Shown: positions 1 through 6,017, counted from the first letter of the stretch. The stretch: DNA of 9,333 nucleotides from an uncultured Pseudomonadota bacterium (GCA_946885905.1 CAMPHL010000062.1:1-9333), one strand, 5' to 3'. The notes: generated by a model not told the origin, from the sequence alone. Translations and numbers: made by a program.

Positions 1-108
1 AAGTGGCGCGTCAACGGCCCGGTGGCCAACATGCCCGAGTTCGCGCAGGCCTTCTCCTGCAAGCCCGGCGCTGCCCTCAATCCGCCCAAGCGCTGCCGCG
101 TGTGGTGA
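1..108 (+). CDS. M13 family metallopeptidase (neprilysin/PepO-type), C-terminal fragment
   Basis: Only the last 35 codons and the TGA stop lie in the window; the rest, including the HExxH zinc site, is upstream. The visible tail reads KWRVNGPVANMPEFAQAF, then a Cys-Lys-Pro-Gly stretch, and ends CRVW. The R-x-NG-P-x-x-N-MPEFA-x-AF-x-C block and the terminal Cys-x-x-Trp are the hallmark C-terminus of M13 (neprilysin, PepO) zinc endopeptidases, where the two cysteines take part in disulfides of the exported enzyme. These enzymes cleave oligopeptides on the amino side of hydrophobic residues in the periplasm or outside the cell. The gene converges on the caspase-like gene at 278-1810, and a long inverted repeat separates the two stops. 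The family call is firm despite the short fragment. Substrate and full length cannot be judged here. Confidence 0.85.
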   Translation, partial: KWRVNGPVANMPEFAQAFSCKPGAALNPPKRCRVW

Positions 109-115
109 GGCTGGT

Positions 116-274
116 AAAAGCGGGTGAAAGCGGGTGAAAGCGGGAAGCAGGGGAATCAGAGGGATCAGAGGAAAGCCCCTCTGCTGATTCGTGCCTTCGT
201 TCAACGCAGCCTCGAACACACGCGCTTTCCTCTGATGCCTCTGATTCCCCTGCTTCCCGCTTTCACCCGCTTTT
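116..274. repeat. Long imperfect inverted repeat (hairpin-forming) between convergent genes
   Basis: The left arm spans 116-176 and the right arm 224-274, with a 47-nt centre. Read as reverse complement, the right arm matches the left at all but one position of about 51. The exception is G versus C inside the GGxATCAGAGG part. The left arm also carries one extra copy of a 10-nt unit, CGGGTGAAAG (121-130 and 131-140), present once in the right arm. Both arms start at AAAAGC and end at GAAAGC, and homology stops exactly there. The left arm is strongly purine-rich. A second, weaker pairing exists inside: GAATCAG near 154-160 with CTGATTC at 184-190. It fills the 169-bp gap between two stop codons, so it may serve as a bidirectional transcription end. 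The sharp boundaries and the near identity of the arms would also suit a REP/BIME-like dispersed repeat. No transposase is present. Confidence 0.85.
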
Positions 275-277
275 GAA

Positions 278-1810
278 CTAGTCCTTCAAGTTCGCGAGCA
301 GCGAATCCACGATCCGCCCGCGGCCGGGAGGCTCCAGGCGGTGCTTGCGGATCACCTCGGCCAGGTCCGGCGGCCGGTGGCTGGAGCGCAGGAAGACCTC
401 GGCGATCGCGTTCTGGACATTGGGCGTGCGTGCGTTGGCGAACGAGCGCGTGAGCTCCTGGAGGATTTCACCGTCGGAGATGCGCAGGCGCGCGAGCGCA
501 TCGAGGGCGCGAACCTGCGCGGGCGAGCTGGGCATGTTGGCGACCGCGCGGGCGATGGGCCGCAGCTCGGCGCCGTCTGCGACGGGACGATGCCGCAGGT
601 ACGCCTGCGCGATGCGCGCTTCCGATTCGTTCGCGCTCAGGAGCGCCTGCAACGTTCGCGTCCGGGCTGCGGCATCCCCCATGCATGCCAGCACCGCCGA
701 GTCCGCGACGTTCGCCGAATCCTTGTCGCGCAACCTTGCCGCCTCGCCATCGAGTGCCCGATCGGCATTGAGGCGGCATGCGACATCGACCTCGTCGAAG
801 CCGGTCTTGCGCGAGCGCAACATGTCCTCCACCAGCGCCACGGCCTCCTGCCGCCGCTGCGGCTCGTCGAGCCAGCCGAGCTGGACGGCCAATGCGATCA
901 TGCGTGCGCGCTCGCCATTGGAAGCCGCGCGGGTCGCCGTGAGGAAGCGCGATCGCGTCGCCGAGTCCGCCGACACGCTTCCGAGGGCCTGCGTGAAGTC
1001 GGCGGTCGCCTTCTGCTCGGGCGTGAGCGAGGCGAGCAGCGCCTCGACCCGCTTCAGGTAATCCCCGATATCGGCATCCCGCAGCAGGGTGTGGGCGAAC
1101 GCGAGCTTCGTGGCCGCGCTCGTGCGTTCGTCGAAGAACTTGCACACGCGCGCCCGGTGCGCCGCCTGCGAGCTTCCCGCCCCGCTCACGCGCGCCATGC
1201 CGTTGCGCGAGAAGACCGAGAGCATCCTCGAGTCGTGCGCGCCGCTGCCGAAGGAACCCCCGCCGCCCGCGTCGAAATAGCGCCCGAGGAGCATGGCGGC
1301 GGTGGAACCGACCGGAGCCGGGCCCGAGAAGCCATAGATCGACGGCACCTGGCTGAAGATCCGGCGCATGCGCTCCCGGCCGCTCTCGCCGTACGACGAC
1401 GAGTACTTCGTGGCGTCGGGATTCAGGCTCTCGCAGCCGAATAGATAGACCTCCTTCAGCCGCGCGAACAGGCCCGGGCAGGAATCGCTGCAGGCCGCGC
1501 GCTCGAGCTCGTCGATCGCCAGGTGGTCCGGATTGTCGATGCGGTCCGAGTAGAACGTGTCGCCGGCGTTGAAGTGGCCCGAGATCACGACCACGTCGCA
1601 TTGGATGCCGCGCGTGCAGGCCGAGCGCAGCCAGTCGGGCCGGCCCTTCTGCACCAGTTCGACGAAGCTGTACTGCCCGGGCGGCAGCCGCTTCCTCAAC
1701 GCCTCCTTCTCGTCGGGCGAGTTGACGGTGATGGTGCACACCGTCTTCGCCGCGAGGGCGCCGGCCGGCACGACCGCCAGCGCGATGGCCAATGGGAGCG
1801 TGGCTTTCAC
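278..1810 (-). CDS. Secreted caspase/CHAT-like putative cysteine peptidase with helical-repeat C-terminus
   Basis: 510 aa, GTG start at 1810. Residues 1-20 form a signal peptide (Lys, hydrophobic core, cleavage near GALAA), so the product should be exported. Residues about 22-210 look like a clan CD caspase fold: strand CDVVVISGHFN carries His79, strand LKEVYLFGCES carries Cys126, and strand IYGFSGPAP follows. This is the His...Cys order and spacing of caspases and CHAT peptidases. There are several further cysteines (25, 65, 71, 107, 111), so disulfides are plausible. Residues about 220-510 are alpha-helical, with HEAT-like helix pairs most visible at 390-475. A GGAG lies only one base before the GTG, too close for a good ribosome site, but no ATG fits in frame nearby. 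The strong terminator of the upstream BON gene sits only 27 bp ahead of the start. Catalysis and fold are inferred from motifs; I do not recognise a named family. Confidence 0.6.
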   Translation of the reverse strand: MKATLPLAIALAVVPAGALAAKTVCTITVNSPDEKEALRKRLPPGQYSFVELVQKGRPDWLRSACTRGIQCDVVVISGHFNAGDTFYSDRIDNPDHLAIDELERAACSDSCPGLFARLKEVYLFGCESLNPDATKYSSSYGESGRERMRRIFSQVPSIYGFSGPAPVGSTAAMLLGRYFDAGGGGSFGSGAHDSRMLSVFSRNGMARVSGAGSSQAAHRARVCKFFDERTSAATKLAFAHTLLRDADIGDYLKRVEALLASLTPEQKATADFTQALGSVSADSATRSRFLTATRAASNGERARMIALAVQLGWLDEPQRRQEAVALVEDMLRSRKTGFDEVDVACRLNADRALDGEAARLRDKDSANVADSAVLACMGDAAARTRTLQALLSANESEARIAQAYLRHRPVADGAELRPIARAVANMPSSPAQVRALDALARLRISDGEILQELTRSFANARTPNVQNAIAEVFLRSSHRPPDLAEVIRKHRLEPPGRGRIVDSLLANLKD

Positions 1811-1836
1811 GCTCCGATGGTGGTCGCGCGGGCGCG

Positions 1837-1865
1837 AAAAAAAAGCCGGAGGCGTGCCTCCGGCT
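1837..1865 (-). terminator. Rho-independent terminator of the BON-domain gene
   Basis: An 8-bp GC-rich stem (GCCGGAGG at 1845-1852 with CCTCCGGC at 1857-1864, 4-nt loop) is followed on the minus strand by eight U residues (the A-run at 1837-1844). It lies 24 bp downstream of the BON gene stop at 1890, so it ends leftward transcription of that gene. On the plus strand there is no T-run after the stem. The stem is 27 bp ahead of the GTG of the next minus-strand gene. That gene therefore needs read-through or a promoter inside a very short gap. Confidence 0.9.
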
Positions 1866-1889
1866 GGGTCGGCTCCTTCCTACCCGGCG

Positions 1890-2267
1890 TCAGCCGAGGT
1901 CGGAAGAAAGATATCCGCTCGTGGCCGCATAGCCGTTCACGCTGCGTGCCACCTGCTGCGCGACCTGGTTTTCCTGCTCGTTGCCCAGGCCCGTGAAGCT
2001 CACGCGGCCGTCACGCGCCGAAACGGTCGCGCCGATGTCGCGCAGCCGGTAGTCGCGTGCGAACGTCATGGCCACCGAGTCGGCGAGCAGCGTGTCGTCG
2101 AGGTTCGCGCCGCCCGACTGCAGGTGGCCGCCCTCGCGGGCGACGAACGCGTGGTAGCGGTCGGGCTCGTAGACCGTGATGCGCTCGACGTAGTACGTCT
2201 GGGCCAGCGCGGCGCCCGGCGCGGCGAGCGCGGCGGCGGCGATGGCGATGGCGTGCAGTCTCTTCAT
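1890..2267 (-). CDS. Periplasmic BON-domain protein
   Basis: 125 aa. The ATG at 2267 is preferred over one seven codons upstream because GGAGGG sits a few bases before it and because it begins directly with a signal peptide (MKRLHAIAI..., cleavage near ALA-Q22). The mature protein starts with a short Tyr-rich stretch (TYYVERITVYEPDRYHAF). From about residue 60 a single BON-like domain follows, with ATVSARDGRVSFTGLG, a helix rich in Gln/Asn/Ala (QVAQQVARSV), then NGYAATSGYL. BON domains bind phospholipid and occur in periplasmic or outer-membrane-associated stress proteins such as OsmY. A single-domain protein of this size is unusual beside two-domain OsmY, and the domain is divergent: the usual V-x-x-V-x-N strand is replaced by YAATSGYL. 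The gene is probably monocistronic, as it is followed at once by a strong terminator. Confidence 0.65.
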   Translation of the reverse strand: MKRLHAIAIAAAALAAPGAALAQTYYVERITVYEPDRYHAFVAREGGHLQSGGANLDDTLLADSVAMTFARDYRLRDIGATVSARDGRVSFTGLGNEQENQVAQQVARSVNGYAATSGYLSSDLG

Positions 2268-2337
2268 GGTTCCCTCCGTTATTCGCAACGAACCTGTGCG
2301 ACAGCGGGAAAACGCCCAGGGGTCCGGCAGCTAGTTC

Positions 2338-2353
2338 CGGGGCAGGTGCCCCG
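2338..2353. terminator. GC-rich hairpin after the MEDS gene, possible weak terminator
   Basis: CGGGGCA at 2338-2344 and TGCCCCG at 2347-2353 form a perfect 7-bp dyad around two bases (in practice a 6-bp stem with a 4-nt loop). It starts 6 bp after the stop of the MEDS gene. There is no U-run on either strand, so intrinsic termination is doubtful. It could pause polymerase or protect the 3' end. It occupies the 92-bp gap that must also hold the promoter of the BON gene; I see no convincing -35/-10 pair there. Confidence 0.35.
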
Positions 2354-2359
2354 ATCGGC

Positions 2360-2950
2360 TCAGGCGGCCGCGGGGGCGACGCGGGAGTGGATCCGGCAGA
2401 TCTCGACGATCGATTCGGTGGCGTTGCGCGAAAACGCGTCACGCGGATAAGCGCAGAAGAGCGGGAAACGCTCGGCCGTGCAGAGCTTGGTCCAGAGAAG
2501 CTCCAACTGGATGGTTGCGGCGACGTTGCCCCGCGACCAGAGGATGGCGACCATTTCGCCGAACGCGCGCACCCTGCGGCCTTCCATGCCCCGTGCCTGG
2601 TAGATCAGCTCCCGCATCGTGGCGAGGAAGCGCGCTTCGTCGGGCCAATCCTTGTCCATGAAGGTGGCCAGGACGTCCTCGGCCAGGAGCGGCACGTATC
2701 GCTTCTGCAGCCGCAAGCCCTCCACGTCGACGCCATTGTCCCGCAGGCGCTTCTCCAACCCATGGAGGTGCATGGCGGTGGCCATCACGACCGCGGCCTC
2801 TCCCGCGCGCAGCCCGTTGCCCACGAAGCCTTCGAGGCCGTCCAGGAACACCCGGTCGTCGCCGTAGATCTGCACGACGTGCTCGCAGGGCGACACCTCG
2901 GCCCAGAACACGTGGCGTTCGGCCCTCGGCAGCGCAATTATGTTCGTCAT
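2360..2950 (-). CDS. Standalone MEDS-domain (DcmR-type sensory) protein
   Basis: 196 aa, ATG at 2950 (MTNIIALPRAERH). The MEDS domain covers nearly the whole protein. At 23-30 is EHVVQIYG, with the family's His near the start. LDGLEGFVGNGLRAGEAAVVMAT at 36-58 is the typical helix-Gly-strand core. At 134-169 are the long amphipathic stretch AILWSRGN...LLW and the closing RFPLFCAYP block. MEDS domains (methanogen/methylotroph DcmR sensory domain, KaiC-like fold) are usually fused to an HTH, a histidine kinase or an STAS/anti-sigma partner and are thought to sense small ligands. Here only about 20-30 residues flank the domain, with no DNA-binding or kinase part, so it would have to act through a partner. 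The start has a poor ribosome site. The gene is divergent from the methionine synthase at 3026, with 75 bp between starts. Confidence 0.75.
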   Translation of the reverse strand: MTNIIALPRAERHVFWAEVSPCEHVVQIYGDDRVFLDGLEGFVGNGLRAGEAAVVMATAMHLHGLEKRLRDNGVDVEGLRLQKRYVPLLAEDVLATFMDKDWPDEARFLATMRELIYQARGMEGRRVRAFGEMVAILWSRGNVAATIQLELLWTKLCTAERFPLFCAYPRDAFSRNATESIVEICRIHSRVAPAAA

Positions 2951-3025
2951 GGGGTCCCGGATTGCTTCGCGTTGGTAAACGCTACAAGCTTCCGGCGCGC
3001 AAGGATGTAGGCACCTTCCTACGCT
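2951..3025. promoter_or_regulatory. Divergent intergenic region between MEDS and methionine synthase genes
   Basis: These 75 bp must hold the promoters of both genes. I cannot assign a convincing -35/-10 pair in either direction; TTGCTT (2962) with TACAAG (2983) is the best plus-strand pair but has a 15-bp spacer. Near the plus-strand start, AAGGA at 3001-3005 is followed by a 5-bp hairpin, GTAGG (3007-3011) with CCTAC (3018-3022). In the folded mRNA this hairpin would bring the AAGGA close to the ATG at 3026. No known methionine or SAM riboswitch fits in this space. Confidence 0.4.
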
Positions 3026-4060
3026 ATGATCCGACCCATGTTCCCCACCACCATCGCAGGGAGCCTTCCCAAGCCCGGCTGGCTCGCCGAAACCCACAAG
3101 CTCTGGCCGCAGTGGCGCGCCGAGGGCGCAGAGCTGCAGCGCCTCAAGCGGGACGCCACGCTGCTGTGGCTCAAGGAGCAGGAGGACGCGGGCCTCGACA
3201 TCGTCACCGATGGCGAGCAGTCCCGGCAGCACTTCGTCCACGGGTTCCTCCACTTCGTCGAAGGCATCGACTTCGAGCACAAGGTCGAGATGGGCATCCG
3301 GGACAACCGCTACAAGGCGATGGTCCCGGTGGTCGTGGGCCCGCTCAGGCTCAAGGGCCGCGTGCACCAAGTGGAGGCGAAGCTCGCGCGCGCGCACACG
3401 AAGAAGAAGCTCAAGATCACCATGCCGGGGCCGATGACGATCGTGGACACGATCGCCGACCGCCACTACGGCGACAAGGAGAAGCTCGCCCTCGCGTTCG
3501 CGCAGCTCCTGAACCAGGAGGCGCGCGCGCTCGAGAAGGACGGCGTGGACGTGATCCAGTTCGACGAGCCGGCCTTCAACGTCTACACGGACGACGTGGT
3601 GAAGTGGGGCATCAAGGCCCTGCACGTCGCCATCAAGGGCCTGAAGCGCGTGCAGAAGGTGGTGCACATCTGCTACGGCTACGGCATCCAGGCCAACGTC
3701 GACTGGAAGGCCACGCTCGGCGAGAGGTGGACCCAGTACGAGAAGGTCTTCCCGGCCCTTGCGAAGAGCAGGATGGACGCCGTCTCGCTCGAGTGCATCC
3801 ATTCGCACGTCCCGCCCGAGCTGATGGCGCTGCTCAAGGGCAAGGACGTGCTCGTGGGCGTGATCGACGTGGCCTCCGACAAGGTCGAAACCCCGGAGGA
3901 GGTCGCGAAGACCATCGGCCTCGCGCTCAAGTACGTGCCGAAGTCGCGGCTCTACCCGTGCACCAACTGCGGCATGGCGCCGATGGATCGCGACATCGCG
4001 CGCGCCAAGCTGCGCGCGCTGGAGGAAGGCGCCGCGCTCGCCCGCAAGAAGTACAAGTAG
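3026..4060 (+). CDS. Short (core) MetE-type methionine synthase, MesD-like
   Basis: 344 aa, a UROD/MetE TIM barrel corresponding to the catalytic C-terminal half of the cobalamin-independent methionine synthase MetE (about 750 aa). It should transfer a methyl group to homocysteine in the cytoplasm. Zinc ligands of the MetE type are all visible: His214 and Cys216 (VVHICYGYG), Glu256 (SLECIHSH) and Cys315 (PCTNCGM). The N-terminal TTIAGSLPKP, DIVTDGEQSRQHF (58-70) and IQFDEPAF (177-184) are the substrate-site blocks. Lacking the MetE N-terminal half, it probably cannot use methyl-tetrahydrofolate the usual way. The blocks recall the MesD group of folate-independent core enzymes, which I know to depend on a DUF1852 (MesX) partner; none is adjacent. 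The start is uncertain: ATG at 3026 or at 3038. The latter begins MFPTTIAGS, as family members do. Function as methionine synthase is likely, the MesD subgroup less certain. Confidence 0.8.
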   Translation: MIRPMFPTTIAGSLPKPGWLAETHKLWPQWRAEGAELQRLKRDATLLWLKEQEDAGLDIVTDGEQSRQHFVHGFLHFVEGIDFEHKVEMGIRDNRYKAMVPVVVGPLRLKGRVHQVEAKLARAHTKKKLKITMPGPMTIVDTIADRHYGDKEKLALAFAQLLNQEARALEKDGVDVIQFDEPAFNVYTDDVVKWGIKALHVAIKGLKRVQKVVHICYGYGIQANVDWKATLGERWTQYEKVFPALAKSRMDAVSLECIHSHVPPELMALLKGKDVLVGVIDVASDKVETPEEVAKTIGLALKYVPKSRLYPCTNCGMAPMDRDIARAKLRALEEGAALARKKYK

Positions 4061-4091
4061 CCCGGCTGCCGCTACTTCCAGCAGTACTTCT
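4047..4091. terminator. Nested hairpin shared by two convergent gene ends
   Basis: AGAAGTAC (4047-4054) pairs with GTACTTCT (4084-4091), and the adjoining AAGTAGC (4055-4061) pairs with GCTACTT (4071-4077) around a 9-nt loop. A 6-nt bulge (4078-4083) lies on one side. This makes 15 paired positions straddling both stop codons; the gap between the two genes is only 11 bp. The stem is made from the final codons of each gene (KKYK-stop and EKYCWK-stop). There is no U-run, so it is a candidate bidirectional transcription end or 3' stabiliser, not a classical terminator. Confidence 0.5.
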
Positions 4092-4764
4092 CGTCGGCGC
4101 GCGCTTCCCTGCGCGCCGACGCCCGCTTCGCGATCTCCCCGGGCCTTCCAAGGACCGCGATCTCCTCCTCCATCTCCGCGCGCAGGGCGCCCAGCTTCGC
4201 GGCGAGCTGCGCACGTCGGTCGCCGGGCTTCGCGGGGATCGCATCGACGAAGATCATGGCGTAGGGGTGCTTTTCGACCCAATCCAGCGCCTGGCGTCGA
4301 TGGCGCACATAGCGCTCCAGGTCGCAGAGCGCGTAGCCGTTGATCGTGGGGCCGGCACGCAACGCGAACGCCTTCGTCGCGGCCCCGGCGCGCGCGATCT
4401 CGGGGTGGCCCGGGTCGAGCACCGCCAGGGCGGTGGCCATGCGCTCGCGGGCGGCGTAGTACCAGACCACGGCCTCGTCGCGCATCCCCACGTCGTACAG
4501 GCGAATGGCGAGCACCATCAGCGTGACCGGCGAGACGGTGTCCGGCTCGGCCATGACCGCGCGGTGGACCTTGGCGACGTCCTCGCGCCGCGTGGACGAA
4601 AGGAGGCGGTCGAAGCCGCTGTTGGTCGCAACCCGCGGAGGATCGGCCCGGTGCTCGGAAGCCGCATAGAACGGCGCGATCTTCACCGGGACCGAGCGCA
4701 CCTGGTACTCGGCGATCGCCGGCAGCGCGACGCAAAGGGCGCCCGCAAGGGCGATCGACTTCAT
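4072..4764 (-). CDS. Secreted alpha-helical protein of unknown function
   Basis: 230 aa, ATG at 4764. The start is fixed by an ATGA overlap with the stop of the NTF2-like gene and by the signal peptide that begins there (MKSIALAGALCVALPAIA, cleavage near residue 18). After a linker, residues about 48-130 form helices of TPR/SEL-like character: FDRLLSSTRREDVAKVHRAV, then TLMVLAIRLYDVGMRDEAVVWYYAARER, the latter resembling the A/B helices of a tetratricopeptide unit. Residues 138-170 hold INGYALCDLERYVRHRRQALDW. The tail (185-230) is a charged, lysine/arginine/glutamate-rich helix, probably coiled-coil. I do not recognise a named family. Overlap with the preceding gene implies translational coupling, so it is the last gene of the minus-strand run that starts at the ArsR gene. 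Role unknown; a periplasmic protein-interaction role is only a guess from the helical repeat. Confidence 0.65.
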   Translation of the reverse strand: MKSIALAGALCVALPAIAEYQVRSVPVKIAPFYAASEHRADPPRVATNSGFDRLLSSTRREDVAKVHRAVMAEPDTVSPVTLMVLAIRLYDVGMRDEAVVWYYAARERMATALAVLDPGHPEIARAGAATKAFALRAGPTINGYALCDLERYVRHRRQALDWVEKHPYAMIFVDAIPAKPGDRRAQLAAKLGALRAEMEEEIAVLGRPGEIAKRASARREARADEKYCWK

Positions 4765-5135
4765 GCCGGCCTCGGGGCGAGCTGCGCCGGATCGTAGAAG
4801 AACTGCTCCTGCGCGATGCGCTCGCCCTCCCAGCGCTGGTAGGCGAGCTCCTCGAGGCGCGTATGCGTGCCGTCCTGCCAGTCGAACTCGAAGATCCAGC
4901 GGAGCACCACCAGCTCGCCGGCTACGAAGACCGGGCGCACGCACCCGGATCGTACCGACTTCGCCTTCCGCATCGTCCTGCCTTCGCGCTCCATCAGGCG
5001 TTCGCGCCCGACGTGCGGATCCTTCATGTTCTCGCGCATCGAGGCGCCCTCGGTGTAGAACTCGTGGATCGCCTCCACGTGGGCATTGGATTCGACGCGC
5101 GCGATGAAGCGCTCGAGGGTCTCGGGTGTGGGCAT
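4761..5135 (-). CDS. NTF2/SnoaL-like domain protein
   Basis: 124 aa, ATG at 5135 (MPTPETLERFIARVES). The whole protein is one NTF2-like cone domain. Helix 1 is at 4-30 (ERFIARVESNAHVEAIHEFYTEGA), followed by the MRENM-KDPHVGRERLMEREG segment. The sheet runs VRPVFVAGELVVLRWIFEF (66-84), then the strongly conserved-looking LEELAYQRWEGERIAQEQFFYDP (94-116). SnoaL-like proteins include small ketosteroid isomerase-type enzymes and binding proteins; without a substrate no reaction can be named. Ten bases separate this start from the stop of the preceding gene, and its TGA overlaps the next ATG, so it sits inside an operon. No strong Shine-Dalgarno is visible, which fits translation coupled to the upstream gene. 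Confidence 0.75.
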   Translation of the reverse strand: MPTPETLERFIARVESNAHVEAIHEFYTEGASMRENMKDPHVGRERLMEREGRTMRKAKSVRSGCVRPVFVAGELVVLRWIFEFDWQDGTHTRLEELAYQRWEGERIAQEQFFYDPAQLAPRPA

Positions 5136-5145
5136 CTGGTAGGTG

Positions 5146-5985
5146 TCAGGCGAGTGTAAGGGATTCGTTCGCGCGGGTGAGGCGGTCGTGGAGCTCGACC
5201 AGGTCGCCGTCCTCGCCGCCGACGAAGCCTGCCTTGCCCGCGGCCTCGAGGAAACGGCATGTCGCATGCGAGCGCGAGGCCTGCTCGTATTCCTCGAGCC
5301 ATGCCCCGAACCGTTCGCGCGTTGCCGCATCGTCGCGCGGGAATTCGCCCGGCGGGGGCTTGAGCCCCATGCGCCATGGCTTCGGCGTGAGCCGCGCGCG
5401 GAAGCTCTTCTGGGCGAGGCAAAGCTTCACGAACCAGGGATCGGTGCCGGTCGCCTTCATGAGGTCCTGCGCCTCGCGGCCGGCCGGGTCGAACTCGCGC
5501 CCCGGCGCCATCGCGCGAAAGCCGGCGGCGGTGCGATAGATCCTGAAGGTGCCCTTGCCCGCACCGGCCAGGGCCGCGCGCAGTTTCTCCAGCGCCGCTT
5601 CCGCGGGGCTCTTCCGGCCGAAGAGCTTCGCCAGGAAGGCCGGTGCCGCGCCCGCATCCGGCAGGTCCACGTCGAGGAAGAGCAGGCGCGCGGCGTTCAT
5701 GACCGTGGCGCCGTAGCGATTGCGGGTGAGCACCGCGCGGGGCTCGTCGGGCGGGCCGATGGTCTCCAGGATCTCCTCGCGGATCGGGCGGCTGCCGTAC
5801 TCGTAGCCGCGCGGAAAGGGCTCGCCGCGGCGCACGCGATCGGCCAGCCGCGCAAGGCGGCCCTCGGCCTCGCGGCGCGCGCCCTCGTCGTCTTCTCCCC
5901 AGCCCCACGCCACGAGCGGCGTGGCGCCGTGCTTCGGCGACTGCGCTTCCCCTTCGGCCCGGGCCCAGGTTCGCGGAATGTGCAT
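5146..5985 (-). CDS. Conserved protein of unknown function with FLDVDLP and RARLTPKPWR motifs
   Basis: 279 aa, ATG at 5985 (MHIPRTWARAEGEA). Longer in-frame readings upstream run antisense through the DM13 gene and are not real. Recognisable blocks are: PLVAWGWG...A (23-39); a helix with RLARLADRVRRGE; NRYGATVMNAARLLFLDVDLPD (89-110), with the acidic pair Asp105/Asp107 at a strand end; GTFRIYRTAAGFRAMAPG (145-162); and DPWFVKLCLAQKSFRARLTPKPWR (182-205). The pattern of strand-DxD followed by a YRT-x-x-GFR strand is faintly like archaeo-eukaryotic primase/PrimPol cores, but the histidine expected after the glycine is absent, so activity is not implied. No signal peptide or membrane helix, hence cytoplasmic. 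It lies 32 bp after the DM13 gene and 10 bp before the NTF2-like gene, in the same probable operon. I think this is a real conserved family but cannot name it. Confidence 0.65.
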   Translation of the reverse strand: MHIPRTWARAEGEAQSPKHGATPLVAWGWGEDDEGARREAEGRLARLADRVRRGEPFPRGYEYGSRPIREEILETIGPPDEPRAVLTRNRYGATVMNAARLLFLDVDLPDAGAAPAFLAKLFGRKSPAEAALEKLRAALAGAGKGTFRIYRTAAGFRAMAPGREFDPAGREAQDLMKATGTDPWFVKLCLAQKSFRARLTPKPWRMGLKPPPGEFPRDDAATRERFGAWLEEYEQASRSHATCRFLEAAGKAGFVGGEDGDLVELHDRLTRANESLTLA

Positions 5986-6017
5986 CCCGCGATCGTAGCC
6001 GAACCGCGCGGCGGGGC

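Noticed and set aside
121..150. Tandem 10-nt units considered as the start of a CRISPR or minisatellite array
   Set aside because: Only two full copies and a partial third, no spacers and no cas genes. They belong to the inverted repeat.
341..1444. 367-aa plus-strand frame antisense to the caspase-like gene
   Set aside because: Arg-rich shadow typical of GC-rich DNA. The minus-strand frame has a signal peptide and patterned strands.
1890..2288. Upstream ATG (2288) for the BON protein
   Set aside because: It adds seven residues ahead of the signal peptide, while GGAGGG is correctly spaced only for the ATG at 2267.
2951..4735. Long minus-strand reading frame extending the MEDS gene to 791 aa
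   Set aside because: The extension lies antisense to the zinc-ligand-bearing methionine synthase and is a low-complexity Arg/Leu/His-rich shadow. The MEDS domain starts at the ATG at 2950.
2962..4797. 611-aa plus-strand frame over the methionine synthase
   Set aside because: It is a frame-shifted shadow with Arg/Ala/Gly-rich composition and no domain. Frame 3026-4060 carries the conserved MetE blocks.
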